DNA of 45,267 nt from CAIUVD01 sp044338255. GTDB taxonomy: Bacteria > Planctomycetota > UBA11346. The notes beneath the pieces are model-generated. The model had not been told where the DNA came from, did not search any database, and saw nothing but the letters and a program-made list of their open reading frames with translations. Below are positions 8,540 through 16,471 of the stretch, piece after piece (the stretch's first letter is position 1; every line of letters begins with the position of its first letter). The position numbers were made by a program, and so were the translations under genes. The DNA lies in NCBI GenBank assembly GCA_044338255.1, contig JBIILZ010000017.1, forward strand, positions 1-45,267, read 5' to 3'.

Positions 8540-9310
8540 ATGGCCCGAAAGCGTTTTATCGCCGGTAACTGGAAACTGAACCTCACCGTTGAGGAAGGTG
8601 TCGCCCTGGTTCAGGGCTTAGCCAAGGCGCTCGCCGCCGATCCGCGCAGCAGCCAAGTCGAAGTAGCGGTCTGTCCGACTTTTCTGACCCTGTATCCGGT
8701 CGCTCAGGCCGCCAAGGGCAGTGCCGTCGGCGTTGGCGGTCAGAATGCCTATTGGGAAGAAAAAGGTGCCTTCACCGGCGAGGCCTCGGCCTCGTTGCTG
8801 AAGAATGCCGGCGCCAAGTACGTGATCCTCGGCCATAGCGAGCGCCGCCAGTTGTTCGGCGAGACCGATGCCACCATTAACAAGCGCCTGGCGGCGGTAC
8901 TCGCCCAGGGCCTGGTGCCGATCCTGTGCATTGGCGAAACCCTCGCCGAGCGCGATGGCGGCAAGCTTGAAGAGGTTCTCACGCGTCAGCTGCAGGGCTC
9001 GCTCGACGGCTTCACCGCCGCCCAGCTCGAGCACCTCGTGGTGGCGTATGAGCCGGTGTGGGCGATCGGCACCGGTCGCACCGCGACCACCGCCCAGGCT
9101 CAGGAAGCCCATGCTTTCGTGCGTGGTGTGCTGCGTAAACTGGTCGGCGAGCTGGCCGAGAAGGTCCGCATCCAATACGGCGGCTCGGTCAAACCTGACA
9201 ATGCCAAGGAACTGCTCAGCCAGCCCGATGTCGACGGTGCCCTGGTTGGTGGGGCCAGTCTCAAGCTCGCTGACTTCACTGCCATCATTGCCATCATTGC
9301 CGCCAACTGA
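8540..9310 (+). CDS. tpiA: Triosephosphate isomerase
   Basis: Interconverts dihydroxyacetone phosphate and glyceraldehyde 3-phosphate in glycolysis and gluconeogenesis; cytoplasmic. The 256-aa length is standard. All catalytic landmarks are present: Asn10 and Lys12 in FIAGNWKLN, His99 in ILGHSERR, Glu171 in VVAYEPVWAIGTG, and the phosphate-binding IQYGGSVKPDN. The ATG at 8540 is used; a second ATG four bases upstream (8536) is out of frame. No strong Shine-Dalgarno sits close to it. It is followed after 11 bp by secG, a common gene pair in bacteria, so the two are probably cotranscribed. Confidence 0.98.
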   Translation: MARKRFIAGNWKLNLTVEEGVALVQGLAKALAADPRSSQVEVAVCPTFLTLYPVAQAAKGSAVGVGGQNAYWEEKGAFTGEASASLLKNAGAKYVILGHSERRQLFGETDATINKRLAAVLAQGLVPILCIGETLAERDGGKLEEVLTRQLQGSLDGFTAAQLEHLVVAYEPVWAIGTGRTATTAQAQEAHAFVRGVLRKLVGELAEKVRIQYGGSVKPDNAKELLSQPDVDGALVGGASLKLADFTAIIAIIAAN

Positions 9311-9321
9311 TTGGGACTGTC

Positions 9322-9855
9322 ATGATCGAAAGTATTATTCTCCTGTTGCAGGTCCTGCTCTGGCCTTTGTGTCTCGGCATCGTTGGACTCATCCTCCTGC
9401 AGGGTGGTGCCGGCGATCTGTCGTCGGCCTTTGGCGGCGGCGGGGCTCTTGACAGCACCCTCGGCGTCGGCGCGAGTAAGAAGATGGCCAAGGTCACCGG
9501 TTGGTTGGCGGGCTTCTTCTTCGCCTTCGTGCTCTTCCTCGCCATCCCCAACAAGGGTGGTCTGGGTTCGCCGACGAAGACCGCCGATCAAGGCTCCGCC
9601 GCTGCCGTCACCGAGCCGGCGGCCAGCGCTCCGGCTCCCGGCACTGCTCCTGCTGCTCCTGCTGCTCCGGCCGTGTCGGTGGCCCCGGCCACCAGCGCTC
9701 CGGTGCTGACTCCGGCAGTACCTGCCTCGGCGCCGGTACTCACCGTGCCTGCGGCGGTGAAGCAGATAGAGGAAAAAGTTGAGGCCGTAACTGCCCCGAT
9801 TCCCGCGCCGGTAGAGGCTCAGCCTGCTGCCCCCGCTGCCAAGCCCGCTCAATAA
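9322..9855 (+). CDS. secG: Preprotein translocase subunit SecG with long Ala/Pro tail
   Basis: Auxiliary subunit of the SecYEG export channel in the inner membrane. The first 75 residues are classic SecG: a membrane helix (about 3-22, LLLQVLLWPLCLGIVGLILL), the conserved QGGAGDLSSAFGGGG loop, and a second helix (about 52-70). After IPNKGG comes an additional tail of about 95 residues, almost entirely Ala, Pro, Val and Ser with small repeats. Standard SecG is 75-110 aa, so this tail is an extension; the charged stretch KQIEEKVEAV suggests a short helix near its end. The gene follows tpiA closely. Confidence 0.92.
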   Translation: MIESIILLLQVLLWPLCLGIVGLILLQGGAGDLSSAFGGGGALDSTLGVGASKKMAKVTGWLAGFFFAFVLFLAIPNKGGLGSPTKTADQGSAAAVTEPAASAPAPGTAPAAPAAPAVSVAPATSAPVLTPAVPASAPVLTVPAAVKQIEEKVEAVTAPIPAPVEAQPAAPAAKPAQ

Positions 9856-9858
9856 AAA

Positions 9859-9886
9859 CCGCCCTGCCCGGGCGGCCTGGCCGCCC
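9859..9886 (+). promoter_or_regulatory. Mutually exclusive hairpins between secG and pdhA
   Basis: GGGCGG (9870-9875) can pair either with CCGCCC upstream (9859-9864) or with CCGCCC downstream (9881-9886). Only one of the two stems can form at a time. The site lies 4 bp after the secG stop and about 30 bp before pdhA. It could be an attenuator-like switch or simply an RNA processing or stabilising structure. Confidence 0.4.
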
Positions 9887-9914
9887 GAAGCACCCCACCG
9901 CTTCGAGGCGCCCG

Positions 9915-10928
9915 ATGCTGCAAGCCAATCCCCTGGTCCAGGTCGATGAGAAGGCTGTTCGTGCCGAAATCGGCAAAGAACGCCTCCTCGGCATGTACCG
10001 TAAAATGCTCTTGATCCGGCGCTTTGAAGAGCGCGCCGAATTGGCCTGCAAGGCCAAGAAGATCGCCGGCTTCCTGCACCTCTACATTGGTCAGGAGGCG
10101 GTCGCGACTGGCTTCTTCGATCATATGGACGTTTCGCGCGACGCCTCCGTGACCAGCTACCGCTGTCACGCGCAGGCCCTGCTCGCTGGTGAGAATCCCG
10201 ACGAGCTGATGGCCGAGCTGTTCGGCAAGGTCACCGGCAACGTCCGCGGCAAGGGCGGCTCGATGCACTTCTTCTCGAAGAAGGCCAACATGCTTGGTGG
10301 CCACGGCATCGTCGGCGGGCAGACCCCGGTCGGCACCGGCGCGGCTTTCAGCGCCAAATACCGCGGCACCGGCGGCGTGAGCGTGACCTTCATGGGTGAC
10401 GGCGGTTCGGCCCAGGGCACGTTCCACGAGAGCCTGAACATGGCCGCGCTGTGGAAACTGCCGGCGATCTACGTCATCGAGAACAACAAGTACGGCATGG
10501 GCACGGCCTGCTCGCGGGCCGTCGCGGTCGAGCATATCGCCGCCACCAAGGCCATCGGCTACGGCATGAAGTCGTTCACCTTCGACGGACTCGATCTGTT
10601 TAGTTCCTGGAAAGTAGCACAGGAAGCCCTGGCTCTGGCGCGGGCCGGCGAGCCGGTGCTGATCGAGGCCAAGACCTATCGCTTCCGCGGCCACTCGCTG
10701 TCCGACGCCGGCCTCTATCGCACCAAGGAAGAGGTCGAGAAGTACATGAAGCTCGACCCCATCGAGCGCGTCAAGACCTCGCTCATCGACGCCGGTTGGC
10801 TCGATGAAGCCGGCGCCGAACAGCTCATGGAAGCGACCAACGAACGCATCGCTGCGGCCTTGGAATTCGCTGAAACCAGCGCCGAGCCGCCGTTGTCAGA
10901 CCTGTCTACCCACGTCTACGCGAATTGA
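9915..10928 (+). CDS. pdhA: Pyruvate dehydrogenase E1 component, alpha subunit
   Basis: Thiamine-diphosphate half of the E1 heterotetramer that decarboxylates pyruvate and acetylates the lipoyl arm of E2. The 337-aa protein has the TPP/Mg motif GDGGSAQG (161-168) ending at NN (190-191). It also has HLYIGQEAV (55-63), RGKGGSMH (111-118), and the RFRGHSLSDAG loop, which aligns with the phosphorylation loop of the mitochondrial enzyme. The order pdhA-pdhB-E2-lpdA with short gaps marks one operon. Branched-chain or acetoin E1 are alternatives, but the motif set and partners favour pyruvate. Confidence 0.95.
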   Translation: MLQANPLVQVDEKAVRAEIGKERLLGMYRKMLLIRRFEERAELACKAKKIAGFLHLYIGQEAVATGFFDHMDVSRDASVTSYRCHAQALLAGENPDELMAELFGKVTGNVRGKGGSMHFFSKKANMLGGHGIVGGQTPVGTGAAFSAKYRGTGGVSVTFMGDGGSAQGTFHESLNMAALWKLPAIYVIENNKYGMGTACSRAVAVEHIAATKAIGYGMKSFTFDGLDLFSSWKVAQEALALARAGEPVLIEAKTYRFRGHSLSDAGLYRTKEEVEKYMKLDPIERVKTSLIDAGWLDEAGAEQLMEATNERIAAALEFAETSAEPPLSDLSTHVYAN

Positions 10929-10937
10929 TCTGTAGCC

Positions 10938-12050
10938 ATGTCCGCACCGCTTTCCGCACCGCTTTCCGCACCGCTTTCTGCACCGAAGTGCCATCCGCTC
11001 AAACCTCGCCGCAGCATCGATATCAAGACCGAGAACATCCTCGGGCATATCGGTAACGACCTCGGTGACGGCAATCAGCTGCTCAACTTCCGCATGGCGA
11101 TCACCCAGGCGTTGTTCGAGGAGATGAACCGCGACCAATCGATCTATATCATGGGCGAGGAAGTCGCGCAGTACAACGGCGCCTACAAGGTGACCAAGGG
11201 CCTACTCGATGTCTTCGGCGCCAAGCGCGTCATCGACAGTCCGATCACCGAGTCCGGCTTCACCGGCATGGCGGTGGGCGCGGCGATGACCGGGCTGCGT
11301 CCGGTGATCGAATTCATGAGCTGGAACTTCAGCTTCGTGGCCTTTGATCAGATCATCTCGAATGCATCGAAGATGAACTACATGACCGGTGGCATGTTCG
11401 CCATTCCCCTGGTCATGCGCGGCCCCAACGGTGCCGGTCCTCGCGTGTCGTCGCAGCACTCGCACGCGGTCGAAGCGCTGTTCTCGCACTTTCCGGGGCT
11501 CATCGTGGTCTCGCCTTCGACGCCCTATGACGCCAAGGGTCTGATGAAGACCGCCCTGCGTCAGAACAACCCGGTGTGCTTCCTCGAAAACGAGATGATC
11601 TACTCGTTCGAACAGGAGATCCCCACCGCTGAATACACCATCCCCTTCGGCAAGGCTGACTGCAAACGCGAAGGTACCGACTGCACCATCGTTGCCATCA
11701 GCCGCAGTCTGCATTGGGCCCTCGAAGCTGCCGACGAGCTCGCCAAGCAGGGCATCTCCTGCGAGATCATCGATCCGCGCACCATCAAGCCGCTCGACAT
11801 CGAGACCATCGCCACCTCGGTGCGCAAGACCAACCGCTGTGTGGTGGTCGAGGAATGCTACAAGACCAGCGGCTTCGGCGCCGAGATCGCTGCCCAGCTC
11901 ATGGAGCATTGCTTTGACGACCTGGATGCCCCGGTGGGTCGCGTGACCACCACCGAGAACCCCATGCCTTATGCGGCGAATCTCGAAAACGAGACGCTGC
12001 CCAAGCCGCATCGCATCATCGCCGCGGTCAAGGCCGCCTGCTACCGCTGA
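10938..12050 (+). CDS. pdhB: Pyruvate dehydrogenase E1 component, beta subunit
   Basis: Partner of the alpha subunit in the TPP-dependent E1; it shapes the active site and binds E2. The 370-aa protein matches the transketolase-type beta fold: EVAQYNGAYKVTKGL, SPITESGFTGMAVGAAM, RGPNGAGPRVSSQHS, and the C-terminal transketolase domain with IDPRTIKPLD and VVVEECYKTSGFG. The first 16 residues are three SAPL units and a SAPK unit encoded by a 12-bp tandem repeat, followed by about 30 residues absent from shorter homologues. The start is 9 bp after pdhA. Confidence 0.95.
   Translation: MSAPLSAPLSAPLSAPKCHPLKPRRSIDIKTENILGHIGNDLGDGNQLLNFRMAITQALFEEMNRDQSIYIMGEEVAQYNGAYKVTKGLLDVFGAKRVIDSPITESGFTGMAVGAAMTGLRPVIEFMSWNFSFVAFDQIISNASKMNYMTGGMFAIPLVMRGPNGAGPRVSSQHSHAVEALFSHFPGLIVVSPSTPYDAKGLMKTALRQNNPVCFLENEMIYSFEQEIPTAEYTIPFGKADCKREGTDCTIVAISRSLHWALEAADELAKQGISCEIIDPRTIKPLDIETIATSVRKTNRCVVVEECYKTSGFGAEIAAQLMEHCFDDLDAPVGRVTTTENPMPYAANLENETLPKPHRIIAAVKAACYR
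10941..10988 (+). repeat. 12-bp in-frame tandem repeat directly after the pdhB start codon
   Basis: Four units of TCCGCACCGCTT (the last is diverged) follow immediately after the ATG and encode SAPL three times and SAPK once. The unit is a multiple of three, so copy-number change would keep the frame. Confidence 0.9.
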
Positions 12051-12053
12051 GTC

Positions 12054-12081
12054 GCGGCGGCGGCAGACGTACCGCCGCCGC
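12054..12081 (+). other. Perfect 10-bp hairpin between pdhB and the E2 gene
   Basis: GCGGCGGCGG (12054-12063) pairs with CCGCCGCCGC (12072-12081) across an 8-nt loop, 3 bp after the pdhB stop. No U tract follows, so it is more likely a processing or stability element within the pdh transcript than a terminator. Confidence 0.5.
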
Positions 12082-12125
12082 TTGCTGAAGCGCTCTCTCA
12101 ACACTGAACTCCGAACGAAGCCATC

Positions 12126-13445
12126 ATGATCATCGAACAGCTCATGCCCGCCCTCTCGCCGACCATGACCGAAGGCACCCTGGTTGCCTGGCGCGTCAAA
12201 AAGGGCGACGTGATCAAGGCCGGCACGGTGCTCGCCGAGATCCAGACGGACAAGGCCGTCGCCGAGTGGGAAGCCGCTGACGGCGGCACGGTCGCCGAGA
12301 TCGTCATTCCCGCGGGTTCGCTGGCCAAGGTCAACATGGTCGCGGCCATCCTCAGCACCAAGAAGGAAGACGATGTCGCCGCTGCCCTGGCCAAGGCCCA
12401 GGCGACCAATGCCAAGCTCGGCGCCGGCGATGCGTCTGCTACCGCCGAGGCTCCGGTCACGGCTCCCGTCACGGCTCCCGTCACGGCTCCCGTCACGACA
12501 GGGGCGGCGCCTGCGGCTCCGCTTGCGCCCGTTGCCGCAGCCCCGGTAGCGGCCCCCGGCAAGGGCGTGCGCATCAGCCCGGTGGCGGCAAAGATCGCTG
12601 CTGCCCTCGCCGTCGATGTGCGCCTAGTCAAGGGCACCGGTCCCGATGGCCGCATCGTCAAAGCCGACGTCGAAGGCGCGGCCAAGGCCGGTACCGCCAA
12701 GATCGGCGCTGCTGCTGCCGCTAAGCCCGAGAAGCCCAAGCTAAAAGTGCTGCGCGCCGACGGCCAGGCCCAGTCGGCGGTGCCGATGTCGGCGATGCGC
12801 CAGATCATCGGCAAGCGTTTGCTCGAATCGAAGACCCAGATCCCGCACTTCTATGTCAGCGAAACCATCGACGCTAGCGCACTCGTGGCCCTGCGTGAAC
12901 AGCTCAACCTCCTCGACGGCTTCCGCGTCACGGTCAATGACATCATCGTCCGCGCCTGCGCCCTGGCATTACGCGTACACCCGGGGTTGTCGGCGACTTT
13001 TCACGGTGATCGCATCATCCGCCACGACAGTTCGGATATCAGCGTGGCGGTTGCCATCCCCGACGGCCTGATCACTCCCATCGTCACCAAGGCCCACACC
13101 AAGAGCATTCGCGTCATCGGTGATGAAGTTCGCGCCCTGGCCAAGAAAGCCTTCGAAGGCAAGCTGCAGCCCACGGAATTCCAGGGCGGGAGCTTCACCA
13201 TCTCGAACCTCGGGATGTTCGGCATCGAGTCGTTCTGCGCGATCATCAATCCCCCGCAGGTCGCGATCCTTGCCGTCGCCGGCATCAAGGATGTGCCGGT
13301 GGTGCGCCAGGGCGCGGTCGTGCCGGGCAAGGTCATGCAGGTCACGCTCAGCGCCGATCACCGGGCGGTCGATGGCGCCGACGCGGCGGCCTTCCTCAAG
13401 ACCTTGCGCGAACTGCTCGAAGCGCCCGCGACTCTCCTCTCCTGA
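12126..13445 (+). CDS. pdhC: Dihydrolipoamide acetyltransferase (pyruvate dehydrogenase E2)
   Basis: Core of the pyruvate dehydrogenase complex; transfers acetyl from lipoamide to CoA. Domains in order: one lipoyl domain (about 1-76) with the lipoylated Lys43 in QTDKAVAEWE, an Ala/Pro/Val linker (about 100-147), a peripheral-subunit-binding domain (about 148-183, RISPVAAKIAAALAVDV, GTGPDGRIVKADV), and the catalytic domain. The last ends in SADHRAVDGADAAAFL with the active-site His412 and Asp416. The 439-aa length fits a one-lipoyl-domain E2. The linker carries a 12-bp tandem repeat, and the stop codon lies in the first unit of another repeat. Confidence 0.96.
   Translation: MIIEQLMPALSPTMTEGTLVAWRVKKGDVIKAGTVLAEIQTDKAVAEWEAADGGTVAEIVIPAGSLAKVNMVAAILSTKKEDDVAAALAKAQATNAKLGAGDASATAEAPVTAPVTAPVTAPVTTGAAPAAPLAPVAAAPVAAPGKGVRISPVAAKIAAALAVDVRLVKGTGPDGRIVKADVEGAAKAGTAKIGAAAAAKPEKPKLKVLRADGQAQSAVPMSAMRQIIGKRLLESKTQIPHFYVSETIDASALVALREQLNLLDGFRVTVNDIIVRACALALRVHPGLSATFHGDRIIRHDSSDISVAVAIPDGLITPIVTKAHTKSIRVIGDEVRALAKKAFEGKLQPTEFQGGSFTISNLGMFGIESFCAIINPPQVAILAVAGIKDVPVVRQGAVVPGKVMQVTLSADHRAVDGADAAAFLKTLRELLEAPATLLS
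12450..12497 (+). repeat. 12-bp in-frame tandem repeat in the E2 linker
   Basis: Four units of GCTCCCGTCACG (the first has one change) encode APVT repeats in the flexible linker between the lipoyl and subunit-binding domains. Frame is kept whatever the copy number, so linker length could vary without harm. Confidence 0.88.
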
Positions 13446-13488
13446 ACCCTCGCCTGAACCCTCGCCTGAACCCTCGCCTGAACCCTCG
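13441..13488 (+). repeat. 12-bp tandem repeat overlapping the E2 stop codon
   Basis: Four perfect copies of CCTGAACCCTCG begin in the last codon of the E2 gene, so the first unit supplies the TGA stop (13443-13445) and the rest lie in the gap before lpdA. Each unit contains the same TGA in the same frame, giving several stop codons in series. Confidence 0.9.
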
Positions 13489-13557
13489 CAGATGTCGGCA
13501 GGTGCCCTTTGACCGCCGCTGAAAAGCCCTTCCAATACGTATTCAAGGAAATTTCCC

Positions 13558-14949
13558 ATGGCTGATTTCGAAGTTGTCGTCATTGGTGCCGGTCCGGGCG
13601 GCTACGTCGCTGCGATCAAGGCCGCGCAGCACGGCAAGAAAGTCGCCGTCATCGAGCGCGATGCCCTCGGCGGCGTGTGCCTCAATTGGGGCTGCATTCC
13701 CACCAAGGCGCTGCTGAAAAGCGCTGAGATTCTCGACACCATGAAACACGCTAAGGACTACGGCTTGAAGGCCGACAACGTCGGCGCCGATTACGCCGCG
13801 GTCATCAAGCGTTCACGCGACGTCGCCGGCGGCATGTCCAAGGGCATCGATTACCTGCTCAAGAAGAACAAGGTCACGATCCTCAACGGCAGCGCCTCGT
13901 TCGTCGATGCGCACACCGTCGAAGTGAAGAAAGCCGACGGCTCGGTGAGCAAGGTCACCGCCGACAGCATCATCATCGCCACCGGCCACAAGACGCGGAC
14001 CTTCCCGCATCTGCCAGTGGATGGCAAACAGGTTATCAACTACCGCCACATGCTGGCCCAGACCACCCAACCGAAGTCGCTGCTCGCCATCGGCGCCGGC
14101 GCCATCGGCATGGAATTCAGCTACTTCCTGTCCGCGTTCGGTACCCCGGTCACGGTTGTCGAAGTCATGGATCAGGTGCTGCCGGTCGAAGACGCCGAGA
14201 TCGCCAAGGTCGTCGAACGTGAATTCACCAAGCGCGGCGTGGCCATCAAGCTCGCCACCAAGGTCGTCAAGCTCGAGCTCAAGCCGAGTTCGGTGGTTGT
14301 GCATCTCGAAAAGGCCGGCGTTGCCGAGACCGTCGAGGTCGAACAGGTCCTGGTTGCGGTCGGCTTCTTGGCCAATACCGAAGGCCTCAATCTCGAAGCC
14401 GCTGGCGTCAAGCTCGACGAGCGCGGCTTCATCCAGGTCGATGCCGATCAGCAGACCACCGCCCAGGGCGTCTACGCCATCGGCGACGTCGCTGGCAAGC
14501 AGCTGTTGGCGCACAAGGCGAGCTTCGAAGGCGAAGCCGCCGTCGCCCATATCAGCGGCCACAGCCAGCAGGTCGACTTCACCCAGATCCCCGGCTGCAC
14601 CTACTGTCAGCCACAGGTCGCCTCGGTCGGCCTCAGCGAAAAGAAGGCCAAGGAGCTGGGCAAGGCGATCAAGATCGGTCGTTTCCAGTTTGTGGCTTCC
14701 GGCAAAGCCAAGGCCATCGGTCATCCCGAAGGTATGGTCAAATTGATCTTCGACGCGGAATACATGCAGCTCCTCGGCGCGCATATCGTCGGCTACGACG
14801 CCACGGAAATGCTCGCGGAACTGTCGGTGGCCCTGCGCCTGGAAACCACCGCCGAAGAATTGATGCTCACCATCCACGCTCATCCGACTTTGTCGGAAGC
14901 GGTGATGGAAGCCGCTGCCGATGCTCTCGGAGTCTGCGTCCATCAGTAA
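13558..14949 (+). CDS. lpdA: Dihydrolipoyl dehydrogenase (E3)
   Basis: FAD-dependent flavoprotein that reoxidises dihydrolipoamide on E2 with NAD+, closing the pyruvate dehydrogenase cycle. The 463-aa protein has the FAD motif GAGPGGYVAA (10-19), the redox disulfide GGVCLNWGCIPTK with Cys41 and Cys46, and the NAD-binding GAGAIGMEFSYF. It also has the second FAD motif YAIGDVAGKQLLAHKA and the C-terminal HAHPTLSE, which supplies the active-site His442 and Glu447. A good AAGGA ribosome site precedes the ATG. It may also serve other lipoyl complexes of the cell. Confidence 0.97.
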   Translation: MADFEVVVIGAGPGGYVAAIKAAQHGKKVAVIERDALGGVCLNWGCIPTKALLKSAEILDTMKHAKDYGLKADNVGADYAAVIKRSRDVAGGMSKGIDYLLKKNKVTILNGSASFVDAHTVEVKKADGSVSKVTADSIIIATGHKTRTFPHLPVDGKQVINYRHMLAQTTQPKSLLAIGAGAIGMEFSYFLSAFGTPVTVVEVMDQVLPVEDAEIAKVVEREFTKRGVAIKLATKVVKLELKPSSVVVHLEKAGVAETVEVEQVLVAVGFLANTEGLNLEAAGVKLDERGFIQVDADQQTTAQGVYAIGDVAGKQLLAHKASFEGEAAVAHISGHSQQVDFTQIPGCTYCQPQVASVGLSEKKAKELGKAIKIGRFQFVASGKAKAIGHPEGMVKLIFDAEYMQLLGAHIVGYDATEMLAELSVALRLETTAEELMLTIHAHPTLSEAVMEAAADALGVCVHQ

Positions 14950-15013
14950 GAGCGAGACCGGGGGGGTGGGAGACAAGGGGGTGACAGGCGCGAACAGTTC
15001 GCACACTCGCGTC

Positions 15014-15472
15014 ATGCCCACCTCCCTGGTTTCGGGTTTGCCGATCATTGATCCCTTACTGCCGTTGCTGCCGCCTGCCGACCTCGTCGCTGCCGGGATG
15101 TTCCTGCGCCATACCCACCAGCCGCGTTGGCTGCTGCTGCAAGCGACTAAGCATGGCGAATGGGGTTTCCCCAAGGGTCATGTCGAACCGCGCGAAACCC
15201 TGGTGCAGGCGGCTCTCCGCGAATGCGCGGAGGAAAGCGGCATCGCCCTCGTCGAACTGCTCGGACCGCCGACTTGGGACACCTACGTGGTGCCTAATGG
15301 CAAGCGCAAGAATACCGTCTATTTCCCCGCCCGGACCGCGACCCAGGAAGTCATCCTTAGCAGCGAGCACAAGCGCGCCCGTTGGTGCGCAGCCGATGAG
15401 GTCGGGACGCTGCTCAACCATGCCGGTCTGGTTGAGCTGTTTCGCAAGGCGCTGCGTGAGTGGCCATGCTGA
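15014..15472 (+). CDS. Nudix hydrolase, Ap4A-pyrophosphatase-like
   Basis: Hydrolyses a nucleoside diphosphate linked to another group. The 152-aa protein carries a complete Nudix box from Gly55 to Ile77 (Gly55, Glu61, then REC-AEESGI at 69-77) that binds the catalytic metal. The flanking GEWGFPKG just before the box is typical of bis(5'-nucleosyl)-tetraphosphatases, so Ap4A cleavage is a reasonable guess. The frame is open from 14921 inside lpdA, but the ATG at 15014 begins just ahead of the fold. The stop overlaps the start of the next gene (ATGCTGA). Confidence 0.85.
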   Translation: MPTSLVSGLPIIDPLLPLLPPADLVAAGMFLRHTHQPRWLLLQATKHGEWGFPKGHVEPRETLVQAALRECAEESGIALVELLGPPTWDTYVVPNGKRKNTVYFPARTATQEVILSSEHKRARWCAADEVGTLLNHAGLVELFRKALREWPC

Positions 15473-16317
15473 CGATTCTGTTCTACGAGTCGGACCAGCA
15501 GGCCGCGACCTCCGTCGCTGAACTCGGAGACTATCTTGAGGCCATCTCCGGGCTGGTCTTCGAGGCCCGCGCCGGCTCGGCGTATCGTCCGGCGCGTTGG
15601 CGCGATCCCGCGACCGGCGCACGGGCGTTGTGGGACCTCGGCCAACCGGCGCTGAAGGCGACGGAATTCGAAGCTGGCGCTGACGATAAGATCCGCACCT
15701 ACAGCGGGTGGCGGCAAGTGCCCTTGGCGCTGCATATTCCTTTGGCCGGCCCGCACTGGCATGCTGTGGTGGCCCTGGCGGTGGTTGATCGCCTGCGCCA
15801 GATGGCGCCGCAACTGATGGCCCTGGACACCGAAGACGACCGGCTTGACTCCGAAAGCGATGCCGGTCCGTATGCGTGGGATCGCCCGCGTGTGATCGCC
15901 AATTGGGAAGCCTTGCGTGCGGTGCAGGTCGCAGACCTGGCTTTGCCGCGGCTTGAGCGGCGCGCCAGTGTGGCCTTGTGGCGCTACCGCGTCGAGCGCG
16001 CCGCCGGACGTCAGGCACACACGGCCCATCATTGGCCGGAGGCTCTGACCTTGCTGGATCAGACCACCGGAGCGGTGCGCACCGCCTGTCTGTGGTCGGC
16101 CAGCGACGAAGCCTTCGCCTTGCCGCCGGTGGATCTGGTGGTGCTGCGCGGCGGCGTCGTGCCGGCCGATGAATTGCGCCTGCTCGCCGGAGCCACGGCT
16201 CTTGGCGGAGCTTTATTGATCGATCCCACACCGGCGGTGACGGCATTTTATGATGGGGCGGTGCCGCTGCCGGCGGAGCGGTTCAAGGCGTTGGGGGATG
16301 AGGACTGGCAGGATTGA
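15466..16317 (+). CDS. Hypothetical protein coupled to the Nudix gene
   Basis: A 283-aa soluble protein that I cannot assign to a family. It has no signal peptide or membrane segment. It contains Trp-rich stretches (ARWRDPATGARALWDLGQ, YSGWRQVPLALHIPL), an Ala/His-rich middle, and a C-terminal part with alternating hydrophobic strands (VDLVVLRGGVVPADELRLLAG). The ATG at 15466 overlaps the Nudix stop codon by 7 bp; a GTG at 15460 is an alternative. Tight coupling suggests a linked function with the hydrolase, but none is shown. Codon use looks like its neighbours. Confidence 0.75.
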   Translation: MLTILFYESDQQAATSVAELGDYLEAISGLVFEARAGSAYRPARWRDPATGARALWDLGQPALKATEFEAGADDKIRTYSGWRQVPLALHIPLAGPHWHAVVALAVVDRLRQMAPQLMALDTEDDRLDSESDAGPYAWDRPRVIANWEALRAVQVADLALPRLERRASVALWRYRVERAAGRQAHTAHHWPEALTLLDQTTGAVRTACLWSASDEAFALPPVDLVVLRGGVVPADELRLLAGATALGGALLIDPTPAVTAFYDGAVPLPAERFKALGDEDWQD

Positions 16318-16334
16318 GGCTGATTGCTGGTCTA

Positions 16335-16467
16335 GACCAGGGACCAGCGGCCAGGGACCAGCGGCCAGGGACCAGGGACCAGAGACCAGCGCCCAGAGAC
16401 CAGAGACCAGAGACCAGAGACCACGGACCAGGGGCCAGAGACCAGGGGCCAGAGACCAGAGACCAGG
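16335..16467. repeat. Heptanucleotide array GACCAGR, 19 units
   Basis: Nineteen 7-bp units fill exactly 133 bp. The core is GACCAG with a final A, G or C; variants include GGCCAG, GCCCAG and one GACCACG. It ends 4 bp from the stop codon of the UbiB-like gene on the minus strand and starts 17 bp after the stop of the hypothetical gene on the plus strand, so it fills the whole gap between two convergent genes. Same family as 5900-6060 and 23689-23772. Confidence 0.95.
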
Positions 16468-16471
16468 GACT

